Of a stretch of DNA of 64,000 nucleotides, positions 1-12,158 are shown one piece after another. Made by a program: the position numbers and the translations under genes. The notes beneath the pieces are model-generated. The model did not search any database. It saw only the letters and a list, made by a program, of their open reading frames with translations, and was not told the origin of the DNA. The stretch's first letter is position 1, and each line of letters begins with the position of its first letter. Origin of the DNA: Macropodus opercularis (Eukaryota > Chordata > Actinopteri > Anabantiformes > Osphronemidae); contig CM061102.1 in the NCBI GenBank assembly GCA_030770545.1, positions 4,763,501-4,827,500 of the forward strand, in the 5' to 3' direction.

Positions 1-3000
1 TGGGGTGTAGAAATGAATAATAAGCAGTGATTTAGTGCTGATAGCAGCAATGATTCAATACAACGCCATTCAAATAATCCAACACAGATTTCACTTGTGA
101 GAAACACATACATGCTGCTGCCACAGAGGATGATGATGCCTGGCTCCATCACTTTCTCACATTCAACTAAACTTAGAGACATCTCTCCAACTCTTCTCAA
201 GCTCCTGTTGGAAAGGGGGCTGGTTCAGGCATGAAATTCAACCTGCGGGTGCGTGCGTTCAGGTTTATGACAATGAGGCAGTCACTCGCTGGAACGCTTA
301 GATAGCTTTGATCAATCAGTGTGAAGGCTCCAGCTAACTTTGCACAAGGAGCTTGAGGACTATTATTATTCAACAGCGATCTCATCTTTACTAATGAAGA
401 TAAATATTTGTGGCCACAGATGAATGATTGAAATATCTAATTTCAACCAAAAATCTAGATGTAAAGAGCAGATTTACAGCATCATGCGTGTATGTGCCAC
501 ATCTGTTTATCACACACATACCACATCATTGCATCAAACACAGAAAACCTGCTGTATATGACAAAACACTGTTTGCACAGTAAATTGATATACTGAGCAA
601 TACTGTCATGACGAGAGCCAGCAGCCAAATGCAGCATGAGATGGATGAACTAGGATCACAGTCAGGAAGTAAATGTTTTCTCATAAAGTTCATAAATGGA
701 CATTTTCTATAGTCAGAACTGTATAAAAAAATCACCACTGGCGCAGCAGAACTGGAAGACAAATAAAACCTTGGTCACTGATTATTTAATCCGTCAACAA
801 CACAAAGTGTTAACAATGTTAATGACGCAGTTCCTGTTTAAAAGCTACATGCACGGCAGGGGGAGGAAATGAACCCACTGCTGAAGCTTAAATACGGACC
901 TGTTCATTTTCTGTCAGGGTCCTGGTTAAAATGTTTCAATATGGACAGAAAGAAAAATCACCTTTCAGTCACTCAACAGCAAATTGTGTTTACCCCTGCT
1001 TTTAGTTTGAAAAAGTGTTTTTCTTTTCATAAACAATGTGTTTTAAAATGTTTGCAGAAGCGGAGCAAGTTCCCATGAAATCTGTCCACAGCGAGGTCCT
1101 GACTTTTGTGGGATACTGTATTTCAATTGTAATTGCTCAATACAATTAAAAAAAGAGAAACATCCCCTATATTGAACTGGGTTATTACTTTACAATGTAA
1201 ATGTTTTTGTAACTCAGATGTAAATTATGGTTCTGACTCTAAAATATATTACATTACACCTAAATTGTGAGGAGTTTCAGTTCCTCCATCTCAGCGATTT
1301 TCTTGTTTCGCTCACCGCCATTACATATATGTTTTTTTTTAAACTGGAATAACCTAAATCAGTTAGGTGAAAGCTGAGGATGCACCGTCAAACCTGGCCA
1401 CGCGCTTTGCATACGCTCCAGATGTTGACGCACGGTTTCCCTCTCTGCTTCATTATGCAGAGTAAAGCAGGCCTGGCAGCTGAAGTCTGGTCTGGGTCAG
1501 GCTTTTCTGGCTGTGCGCGTCACGGTTACTTCTCCTTATATAACCCTCGACAACGGACCCATGCAAATAAAATAACACAGCAGAACAATCCCCACAGATC
1601 AAAGGCAACAGGAAAAGCAGTCGGGAAACGAGGAACCAAGCGAGGTCAGAGAGCATGTTCCAGGACATCAGCAGGGTGTAGCCCCAGTGAGTGGTGTTAT
1701 CAAATGTAAAGCTTGGACGTTTCTCGGTTTGACAGGCGTTCGGTAGAGAGCAGCACCTTCTCCAGGTGTGTGGAATGCGTTTTGTTTATTTTTCTCTCTT
1801 TTAGCCGTCAGCGTGCAGAATGATCTATGCAGCGTTTGACACTAGAAGTGGTTCTTGGCTCACCTTAACACTTCAGGCTAAGACATGTTTTCAGGAACAT
1901 GAATTTGTCACAATTAGTCTGGAAGCTTTGATGCAGTCAGCTGCCTCTTTGTTACAAACCTATGCAGATGTTTTATCACACAACTTCAGCAAAGATTCAC
2001 TATTATGTCTCCATCTGCTTTTTACAGTATGTGGTCCCTGTTTTTTATAACCCTGGGAACAATCCTGTGCGGAGGCAGCTGGTGATGGAGGCTGTGACTC
2101 ATTACGTTTCCCGTCTATTAAAGATACATGACATTTCAGTCTGTGTGCTGAGGGAAATGAACCGTACTGGGGTCTTCATGGATGAGTAATTGATATATTA
2201 ATGATCAGAACAACTGCACAATTAGCGAGAGAGACATGGTCTTTTTTCCCAAGGGGTGGAGTCAGCCGGTGTGGAATCTATTAGGTTTACTGTCTTGAAC
2301 TCTGAGGACTGAACTGAAGATCACCTGTTTGGTTTATTGACTCACAAAAATACCTGAGGCGACACTGATGCACAGTGAGGAACACTTCACATGGTTCATT
2401 TGTCTTTTCTCTTTTGTGGGCCAAGTGAGCCGAGGGTGGGTCACTTCTTTAACCATGTCAGTGTTAATAAAGCGGGTTAAACATATGAGCTAGGAGGCAA
2501 AAGTATTTAAACATCACATGACCACAGAGGTCATCCACCCATGTTCATGGGGATTCATGTTCGCAGCCATTATTTGACTTATTCTGTGTAGCGTCACAGA
2601 GTAGCCACAGGATAAATAAACGTGCACATTCAAACACGACGCTGGAAAAATAAAATGTGCCTGTCATCAAGGCAAGAGTTGCAGTAAATTTGTCGGCATC
2701 TCACCAGCGTTATGATAACGTTGGGGTGTAAACCACAGGCCAAACCTATTAGGGCAGATTAAATAAACTGTTCAGTGGGTAAATGTTAGGTTACTTGGGT
2801 GGAAAACTGGCTGAAGTCACCCCTCGATCTCCAACTTTAGCTGTATGGTTTCGAAATCCAGACATTGTCAGACATTTCAAATGAGCCCTCTAGAGAAAAA
2901 TGAAGCGCTGTCAGTCCATCGCTTTTATCACAGGCCCAACAGTGATGCTGGGGGGGATTAGCTGTGAATTCCTTACCTTTATTCCTCTCAACAGAACCGT

Positions 3001-6000
3001 CAGGGAGATGGGAAACTGACTGGAAAACCTGAGAAAGAGGATATGTCTCAAAACACAGAACAAGTGGAGGGTTGTACATTACCACACTACTGCATGTGTG
3101 CACCTGTGCAGTTACTGAATACGCTGCATGCTACCAGAATAAAACTCCACAGAGACATTTACTGACAATAAAAAGAGAACAAAGCTGCAAACACAGAAAA
3201 AACTCTGCTCCCGTATTAGTAATGTTGTGCTTGGACTTACTGTGGATAAGATAAGGAGACACTTCCTCAGTCTGGTGTGTGTTAAAGAGAATGTCCAGTG
3301 TCGGTCACCGCCCACATGCGTTTCCCATCTGGATTTTCACACACATCAGCATTACTGCACACAGTACCCTTAGTTATACATTGCATGTGTATAAAGTCAC
3401 TGAATGTGAACTGTGAACAAACTCTGAGCCAATAGATAAGATAAAAAAAAAGGTCACAGGCAGTAGCGTGAGACACAACATCAACAATGACTATGACCAA
3501 ACTGAGGCAGACATGAACTTAGACCAGAGGTAACTGTGCTTTTCATTGAAATACATCTTCCACCGACCAGTTACGAAACACTGACCCCACACTGGACCAT
3601 GTGCAGACGATCTAAACGCTGGTATGAATAAACTGAAGTGCTGATGACTGAGGCGTGTGTAATAAGCTGTACCACCTCCTCAAACCTGCTCTTACGACAA
3701 GGAAGAACAGGCATCGCATGTGGAAGACGCAGCTGCCTCCTGTTTCTGTAAATCAGTGCAGTGTGGGAGTTTATTAGCCTGCAAAATAAATGAAGCAGCG
3801 TACACTGATATCTTTTTGCACATTACATATGGCATGTTGGGTGATTGTGTAATGCTCTGAGGAAGAAGCTGAGACTTCTCTTGAGACGCAGAGAAAACTA
3901 TTTGACTGTTACTGGGGGCTGAAATGCTTTTGACAGAGGTGGGAGGTGAAGGTCTGTGTCTGGGGCACGTAATTACAGCTTAAACTAATTCTTAGTGGGA
4001 TTTTAGGGTGGGCGACACAGGACAGGTAGTGTAGCTCCAGTAATTCATCCGCCCAGCATCTGGAAAGAGAAGGTTTTAAAATGTCTTATAGATTCAACAG
4101 ACCTTTACAATCAGTGTTTGTTTCCTATACAACCAGGACAAAAGCTCTATATTCTTATATTTCAAACAGCGCTGGCTTCATGACAAACAACGATGGCCTC
4201 TGGTTCTGGTGCCTGCTGTAGTACTGGTTTGTGCTGGTGGTCATTAGCTGATTTCTCCACTGCTTACATCATGCTTTTCACTGTTTATAGATTTTACATA
4301 AGCCTTTCCAGCTAAGCTTGAAGCTTTTGGTAGAATCTTTGATCTAGGTGTGACTGCACTGTTCTGTGTTCTACACGAGGCCCTGGTGCCTTAAACAGGC
4401 TCGGTTTTTGCAGGTGGCTGTTAATGTTTTGCTGCACGAATACACTCCAACATCGTGATGCTTATGCTTGGCCCAGTTATTATCATGGTGCAAAATCTTC
4501 ATCTTTTAAATTGAGTTATAAGTGAAATTAGATGATCTCTTACATCAGCATGGGCACAGAGTATTAGTATCAAGCATGTGGCTTTATTGAGAGAGCTTGC
4601 CCCCTGACACACTCCTGATATTACACAACAAGCAGCAGACTGCATACTAACCCACACAGCCTAATACAAAGTTCATGATCGAGCCAGTTGGATGACTGCA
4701 GAGCCGCAGAGCTCCCACTTTAATCTTTGGTGTTTTAGAAATGACACCGAGTTTAGAGTTGTCTTGTAAAATTATGATACTCAATATTTTAATTTTGATT
4801 GTATTTGTATTTCATATTTGTGTCTTTCAGCAGCTTCCACAAAATAGAACAATTTAGTATTTTAGTGGTACGAAGTAGGACGTTTTTAATAAGTCAGTTT
4901 AATAGAACCTGTTTACAAGATTAAATTGATCAAAGTCGATGCCATTTATTTGAGTTTTGTTCACTAGCAAATTAAAACCATAACCATTTCTGTGTTGTGG
5001 TTGATTGCTGTTTGTTGTAGGTTGTAATATACCTGTTGGTTAACTACACATTCAGTGTAAGAAAACAATACTGTTCATTCACAGTATGAGCTACATTTGT
5101 TTTCTGCCAGTTATCCGGATCCAGTTCCTGTTGCCAGGATCCATCCATCCATCCAGTCCAAGGATTCTGAGGATTTCCTTGGACAGATGTTATATGAAAT
5201 CCCCCTAAAGTCTTCTGGTTCTGCCCTGCAGTTGTTGGTCAGCTGTACGAGCAAACATGACATATAAACACAAATTACTGCCATGTAAACTGTGGCACAT
5301 AGCTAAGAAAAAACATCTGAATGAAAGAACTGATTATCACACATAGGAATGCAACAGATGTGACGACTGGGTCAATGAGTGCAGGAAGGTACGAAGGGAA
5401 GGAGGGAGAAGAAGCAGGAGGACGACGCTATAGGACTAACTTCCCACAAAGATATCAAAACAACCAGGTATGATCTAACGCGTTGCCATAATCAAACAGA
5501 CCCTTTATCTGTATCTAGCTGAAGTGTGTCTTCAGTGAGTAATTAAAATAAACACCTAAAACAGGACAAGGACAAATCAAAGGCAGCTGCTTAAATGCAA
5601 CCTGTAATGAGCTTGTTGTGTGGTCTTGGATAACGTCTCTGTCCTGTAATTCAGGCTGGGTATGGGAAGCTACTGTAGTCAAATCAAAGGACGTCTGGTG
5701 TGTGATTGAGCATTTGTCTGGGGAAACAAAGCACCATCCACCACCTGAACCACTTATCCTCTAAACTGGATGAGTCCCTTTAGACTCTAAAGGGAACAAA
5801 ACGCCTCCTACTAACAGAGCCACAGTCTACCGAGGCTTTTATACCGTGTTGATGCACAAAGAATTTCACATTCCTGTATCACTATAGCTCTAAATCCATG
5901 CGCAGTACATTTCATCCTCAAGCAGGTTAGCACATGACACTGTAGGAACGTTTCATCGGGGTGTCTGAAGAGTTTGAATTTGTTTGCCAAGATCCATCAC

Positions 6001-7300
6001 TTTCACGATCCTGTGATAACACACTGAGATCATTATCATCAGCATCGTCACCAGGAACGTTGAGCGGCTCTAAAGATGTGCACAAACGCAACAGGTAAGC
6101 ATGGAAACAGCTTTGGTGACCTGCAGCTAGCCTGACATCAGCCATCAGCCCTGCAAAATGCAGGCCTGGTCTCAGGAGAGAGACCAGGCACAGAGTGGAG
6201 GATTGTGAGATTATGGAGCAGAACAGGACATGACTGCAGTAACGGAGTCAGATTCCAGCTGGTGACGGCAGACAAAGCTGCTCCACCTGCAGTGAAAGCA
6301 GGAACACAGATGCTTTGTCTCTGCTGGGAGCGGAGTCCGATCGCAAAGTGACTCCAATAACTGCAGGAAAATGTAAAACTTAAAGGCACCTGTCATTTAG
6401 TGTTGCTGTTGCACTTCGCGATGTAACGTGTTATATCACGATGTACTATATTTCCACTAACGTCGAGTAATAATTCCAAAGAAGTGAAAAACCGGCAGGG
6501 CAAGTGCGTTTTGCTTATGGAAATATTAATGCGAGGTCAACCAGGGGCTGCATCAAACAAAGAGAACTGAATTCAACCGAATGTGAGCACTCGGCTCTTC
6601 CCTCATTTATCATGTGCAGGGCCAGAGAAACCCGTGTGATGCATGAGTCAGACGTCCCAGAGTTTCCAAGTGGTCATTAACCTGTCCAGGGAATGCTGAC
6701 ATATGAAAATGGCTTGTGCAGACTGCAACAAAAATAACCCTGCTAATACTGTGACGGCAACATTTATTTATCCAGACCAGAGTCTGTGTGTTAGTGCTGT
6801 TGTTATGAAGCATTTAATAGTTTATACAATCTGTTTGGATTTTACAGTTAATGAGTTAAATAAGTTATTGTCTGTCAAACCTTCTATAAATACTAGAGAT
6901 AGACCATGTTATGATGCGGTATGTATTATAATTATGTCTTTTCTGAATCAGCCAGCAAAGTAAAGGAAACACATGATACCGAGGAGAAAAAACTTTAACA
7001 CCACCGTATGAAAAATTATTATTATCGTTATTCTCGCTGTTATCGTTTTCTTGTAGCACATGTAAAACATCATGAATTAATCACAGGCTTTTATTCTCTT
7101 TCGGTTTCCTTAAGAGCGAACTGTAATGTTCTTAGGAAACTTTGGGGCAGTTGATTTTCTGTGGTGGCTTGATGTGGGAAGACTTTGGAGACTTTCTTTA
7201 TCTCACATGTACCTTCTCTTATCCTGTCAGCAGTTTTAACTGCTTGCAGCTGAACTGCTGAAAATGTCTTCAGAGAATGTTGAGTCAGAATATTCTAAAA
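1..7300. other. Non-coding stretch upstream of the UGT pair
   Basis: No open frame here resembles a known protein or shows a consistent exon/intron pattern. The longest frame (1380-1709, plus) is 109 codons of low-complexity composition with no recognisable family. A TATATAA string lies near 1538, but nothing downstream supports a gene. AT-rich, intergenic-looking sequence. Distal regulatory elements or untranslated exons cannot be excluded by eye. Confidence 0.6.
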
Positions 7301-7307
7301 AATGACT

Positions 7308-7672
7308 CTATGCTGGGGTGGCCAGCACTGTCGCCTCACAGCGAGAAGGACCCGGGTTCGATTCCCGGAGCCGACCGGGGGCCTTTCTGTGTGGAGTCTG
7401 CATGTTCTCCCTGTGTCTGCGTCGGTTTTCTCCAGGGTCTCTGGTTTCCTCCCACAGTCCAAAGACATGCAGTTAGGTCAACTGGAAAAAAGCTAAATTG
7501 TGTGCGTGACTGTGATTTTCTGTGACTTGTGTGTCTACATGTGTGGCTCTGCGACGGACTGGCGATCTGTCCAGGGTGTACCCTGCCTCTCACCCATAGC
7601 CAGCTGGGATAGGATCCAGCCCGGATCCAGCCCACCCACCCGCGACGGGAAGAAGCTGAAGAAGATGAATGA
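7308..7672 (+). mobile_element. tRNA-derived SINE-like dispersed repeat
   Basis: The sequence contains GGTTCGATTCC, an exact match to the RNA polymerase III B-box consensus, preceded by a degraded A-box-like head (GGTGGCCAGCACTG). It continues with the motif CTCCCACAGTCCAAAGACATGCA-like (around 7451-7471) and ends in a short GAATGAATG tail. This layout, and the wording of the middle section, match a dispersed repeat very common in teleost genomes. The body carries a duplicated GGATCCAGCCC near the 3' end. The open frames across it are accidental. Exact ends and the repeat's formal family name are not determined. Confidence 0.75.
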
Positions 7673-8267
7673 ATGACTCGTGTCGCGTGGTGCTGATCAC
7701 TGCTTAAGTCTACAGTAATAAGAAAATTAATGCCGGGCACAAGGACCCAGCAGCATGTGCTGTTTTCAAGGAAACTAGTGCAACTAAAAAAGCCAAACAA
7801 GATCTAAGAAGAGAAAGAAAAAGTATTACAAGTTTCAGGTCACCAGAAAAATCAACAAAACAACAAACTGGAAAAAGGAAAATATAGCAGCATTAGACAG
7901 CACTGCTGTTGTTCAGCTTTCTGTGGTACAGATGTATTACATTAGGGGGAGTCCCTAACACTTTGCCCCCTCATTCATTTGAAATGTGGTGGCAAAGTAA
8001 TACAAGGCACTAGACTTTAAATAATGTAGCTAGTGAAGAACTAGTGCATTTACTGAAGTGAAACACAAGGATACTTCCTGTAGCCCAATGCCAGCTCTGG
8101 TTTTATGTCTAGAGCTGGCAGGGTGTCCAAGCGGGGGAGTGAGAGCATGATATCAAATAATCATAGTCTTTGTTATTTGCAGGACATTTATTTCAGCTTC
8201 ACGTGATAATGCTGCTTGTAACTCATTGACTTGACCTCAAAGTCAGGACTCAGACATGCAACGACTG
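7673..8267. other. Non-coding stretch, 5' flank of the first UGT gene
   Basis: No gene seen. The segment lies between the SINE and the first UGT gene and may hold promoter-proximal elements, but none can be named with confidence. Confidence 0.5.
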
Positions 8268-8324
8268 CTTTATACTGTCACTCTGCACAGAGACAGCACA
8301 GACCGTTGACACTGTTCAGTATGG
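8268..8324 (+). promoter_or_regulatory. Candidate core promoter and short 5' non-coding exon of the first UGT gene
   Basis: A TATA-like TTTATACT lies near 8269. About 50 bases downstream, a consensus splice donor (GG|GTGAGT, GT at 8325) ends a possible non-coding exon. The matching acceptor is CTACCTTTCAG at 8580-8581, five bases before the start codon. This would make an untranslated first exon of roughly 25-35 bases. The donor and acceptor are seen; transcription start and use are inferred. Confidence 0.35.
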
Positions 8325-8586
8325 GTGAGTGATGTCAGTGTTATGTTGTTGATGATATATCATATTTTCCTATCGGTGTGTGAAATTCATTTATTCGGTT
8401 ATCAGTCAAACTGCCCTTTTTTTACGCTGCCGTTTAGAGACCTGACCCTTGTGTCTGTATTTCTACTTTACTTTTTATTTACCCTGGATTATTTAAATGT
8501 GCCCCTGGACTTTGAACTTTGAACTTTTCTCTACATGTTTGATTTTTGAAGCATGCTACTTTATTTCTCTCTACCTTTCAGGAACC

Positions 8587-10364
8587 ATGTCACTGCACTG
8601 GATCAGCGGAATATTTGTTTTCCTCTCTATACACCTCATCTCATTCCCAGCACCTTGCAATGGAGGGAACATTTTGGTTTACCCAGTAGATGGCAGCCAC
8701 TGGGTCAATATGAGAATTTTACTAGAAGGACTTCATGCCAGAGGTCATAATATTACTGTGATCAGAGTCTCAAACAACAAATACATCTCAGAAAAGTCTC
8801 CTGTGTACAAATCCATCACTATTGAGTTGGATAATGTTTTAGACAACTTTTTTGATGTGTTTCTGGAGGAACAACTCAGGGTACGTCATTATAAATGATT
8901 CACTGCATGTAGATTTCCCATCAGTTCAATCACTGTGATAAAGACTTGACTGATCCCTTTTTCCCCCCAACCTTCATCAGGCACAGAGCGAGGGAGCTTC
9001 AGCATTTACCTTCTTCAGAATCACCAAGGATTTCTTTTCTATGATCTCTCGAGCACATGTAGTGCTGTGTGAAGTCCTTTCTGTAATCCTTGATGACCCA
9101 ACAATGGTCAAAAGCTTGAAGGATTCCCAGTTTGACCTTGTCCTCACTGATCCAGCCATCGCTCCAGGGGTTGTCCTTGCCAAGTATCTCAAACTGCCAA
9201 CGGTGCTCAACGTTCGCTGGATCACCAGTGGAGACGGTCACTTCGTCATGGCCCCCTCTCCACTGTCATATATCCCAGCTCCAGGTTCAGGCTTTACAGA
9301 CAAAATGAACTTCATGCAGAGGGTTAAAAACTGGTTTTTCCACAGCATTACATTGTTTCAGCAGAGGTTCATAATTGGACCTACTTATGATGCCATTTGT
9401 GAAAAATACATTGAGGGTGGATGTGACATAATCTCACTTCTTCAGGACGCAGACATTTGGTTGTTCAGGTCAGACTTTGTGTTTGACTTCCCTCGGCCCA
9501 CGATGCCAAACGTTGTCTACATAGGAGGGTTCCAGAACAAACCAGCCCAACCTCTGCCAGCAGAGCTGGAGGAGTTTGTTCAGAGCGCTGGGCAGCACGG
9601 AGTCATCGTCATGACTCTGGGAACTTTGGTGGATGCTTTGCCAAACGAGGTTACAGATGCGATCGCCAGCGTCTTCGCCAAGATGCCTCAGAAGGTAACA
9701 AGGGAATGTAAAATGAATACTGCTACTAATACACTGGAGATTCGGTAAATTCAAACGAATCTGTGTGTGTTGTGATCAGGTGATCTGGAGGCACAAAGGG
9801 AAACGACCCTCTACTTTAGCCAACAACACTCTGCTGGTGGACTGGATGCCACAGAAGGACCTTCTGGGCCACCCACTGACCAAAGTCTTTGTAGCTCATG
9901 GAGGAACCAACGGAGTCCAGGAGGCCATTTACTACGGGGTCCCTGTTCTGGGCATACCCTTGTTCTTTGACCAGTCTGACAACCTGCTGCGTTTGCAGGA
10001 GAGAGGAGCAGCAAAGATCATCCAGCTGGGTGAGATTAATGGCCAGAGATTTGAGCAGAGTCTGATGGAAGTGCTCCATCAGGACAGCTACAGACAGAAC
10101 ATGCAAAGACTGTCCCGCCTGCACAGAGATCAGCCAGTAGCGCCCATGGATCAGGCCATCTTCTGGGTGGAGTACGTGATGCGCCATCGAGGAGCTGCAC
10201 ACCTGCGTACGGAGGCTTATAAGATGCCCTGGTACTCATACTACTGTTTAGATGTACTACTGCTGCTGCTGACTGCAGGGACTCTACTGCTGCTGGCTCC
10301 TGTGGCCACGTTCAGGTTTCTGTGCTGTAGAAGAACAAGAAAGACTAAAGCCAAGCAAAGTTGA
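8587..10364 (+). CDS. ugt5: UDP-glucuronosyltransferase, UGT5-type (first copy)
   Basis: Transfers glucuronic acid from UDP-glucuronate to small lipophilic acceptors at the luminal face of the ER. Coding exons: 8587-8880, 8981-9694, 9780-10364. Both introns are GT-AG and phase 0, and the joined frame is 530 aa, the usual UGT length. A signal peptide occupies about residues 1-23. The catalytic pair is likely His38 (in DGSHW) and Asp155 (in LVLTDP). The sugar-nucleotide signature runs from Trp358 (WMPQKDLLGHP) to Asp400-Gln401 (PLFFDQ). The C-terminus has one membrane helix (about 489-512) and ends KAKQS, a KxKxx-type ER retrieval signal. The GGNILVYPVDGSHW and FVAHGGTNG wording fits fish UGT5 rather than UGT1/UGT2; the polypeptide number cannot be assigned. 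The start was chosen at the ATG just after the acceptor at 8580 because a signal peptide follows; the frame is open further upstream but reads non-family sequence. Confidence 0.93.
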
Positions 10365-10556
10365 GTCTTTAAAGCACTATTTAAAAATGACGCAATCATC
10401 AACAGTAGATTAATTTAGTCAATCCTTTTGTTTTTGTTTACAACTGTGAAATAGATATTGACTCTTAAATCATAGTGGACTCACCCATTTAACATTATTC
10501 TTTATCCTGTAATTCTTCACAGTTGCAAACACTGTAATGCACCTACTTATTTTTGT

Positions 10557-10562
10557 AATAAA
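10557..10562 (+). terminator. Polyadenylation signal of the first UGT gene
   Basis: AATAAA, about 190 bases after the stop codon of the first UGT gene, is the first canonical signal downstream. Cleavage would be expected some 15-30 bases further on; that is inference. Confidence 0.55.
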
Positions 10563-12158
10563 GCCAATTGAGCTGCTGACATTAATAGGCCCAGGTAATC
10601 TGGATCTGTATTTAATGTTATATAAAATAATTTGTCTGCATTTTGGTTACAGTCAAAAAAAAAACAATTCTATATTTTTACATACTGAAAAATGTGCCAG
10701 TCCTCTAAGCCCATTGATTGGTATCGGTGCCATACTGTCTGTGGACTTTGTTTTGCTTTCAGCAAACACACTTACTTTACTACAGAGAAACAAAATTTGC
10801 AATTCACAGTAATTTGTAGAGGGGAAACAAACTGTGAATTTACTATGACATTCATAACCTCAGGTGGCAACAAGTCTCGCTGAAGGTCACTGTTCATTGA
10901 AACAGCTGAAAGTCTGCTCTTTGCCAGAACACCAAACATGTAGAAGGAATAAAAGATGTATGTGGGTAAAGATTTCATAATCTGCTCTAATACTCTCAGA
11001 AAAAGTCACATGTTCACACAATTACTCTTAGCTCTACACGTGTGTGTCAGAGGAACACATAATAAACTGTGTACTAATAAAATAACTACACAGGTTAATT
11101 ACCTTAATGAAACTTATTCTCAGTCTGGAGTTAAAACAGATACATAGAGTCTTTCAGACAGTGTTCGTTTGCAGCAAAGAGTAAAATCTGGTCAGTCTTA
11201 TTTATTAAGCACTATTCATAAACAGTGCGAACACAAAGTGCTTCACATTCTCAAAAGCAAATTGTCCAGAACGCTGCCCCCCCCAAAAATAACAGGAAAA
11301 AGTATATAACACTCATTTATATACACACAGTCATGACGTCACTGTGTTTGTGAAATATGTTTTGCACCCATGGGCCACTTTATCACAGCCTATTGCTAAA
11401 GCCAGGTTAAGTTGTTAATCCACAGCCGGGCTGAGTGCTGCTAGAGGCAGTTGGATTTTTAGGTCTAAGTCTTTACATTGTCAGGTAAATGAAATGAAGA
11501 CTAGAAAAGAAGAAACTGAAGAAAGGGGAAAATTATAGATGCTAGAGGAGAGAAGATGCTTATTATTTTACATTTGAAGAAAGAGAGACACAAACTGTTT
11601 GAGGACCAACAAAGGAGTCAGGTGAGAAAAATACAAAAACAAAAACGAAACAACAAATCCACCTTGAAAAATTAGAAATAATCATGAAGTGATTGAGAAT
11701 TTGAATGATAAAAAAATATTCCTAGACAATAAATGAATAGTCTACAGTTTAACATTATTACTATTGATTTAGCAGAAAAATAAATTCTTCCTTCATAACA
11801 ATGTTTTAGTTTCTTTTAAGTTTATAAATGTTTTACTTGGCATTAGGTTAAACAGTCTCAGTAGATTTTTCTGCCTTCATCCCTACATTAAAATTGCAGT
11901 ATGTGAAATCATTTATTCAGATTTTGGACAATTTTCTACTAAAGTGTATTGAATTGTGGAGACTAACAGCTCAATAATGATCTAAATCCAGCAGTATACA
12001 GTCACTTACATCAATCACAGCCTGATAACCTACGTTTGACACACAGCATCACACATCAGCTGAATTTGGTGCATTTAGCAACAAGGAAAAAACAACAATA
12101 CAACATATATTAACCTAAGAATCTGCTTTGTTTCCCCATAATCCTACATGTAGGAACC
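10563..12158. other. Intergenic sequence between the two UGT genes
   Basis: AT-rich with no gene seen. It is not similar by eye to the sequence upstream of the first copy. Just before the second gene's start, TGTAG|GAACCATG resembles the acceptor-plus-start context of the first copy (TTCAG|GAACCATG), suggesting that this gene also has an untranslated first exon somewhere in this interval. Confidence 0.5.

Noticed and set aside
1380..1709. Plus-strand 109-codon frame near a TATATAA string
   Set aside because: No recognisable family, overlapping frame on the other strand, and no exon partners.
7336..7800. Minus-strand 154-codon frame
   Set aside because: Lies across the SINE-like repeat and its flank; translation of a dispersed repeat rather than a gene.
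9816..10202. Minus-strand 128-codon frame across UGT exon 3 (and its twin at 13400-13786)
   Set aside because: Shadow of the UGT coding strand; it is the same in both copies only because the copies are nearly identical.
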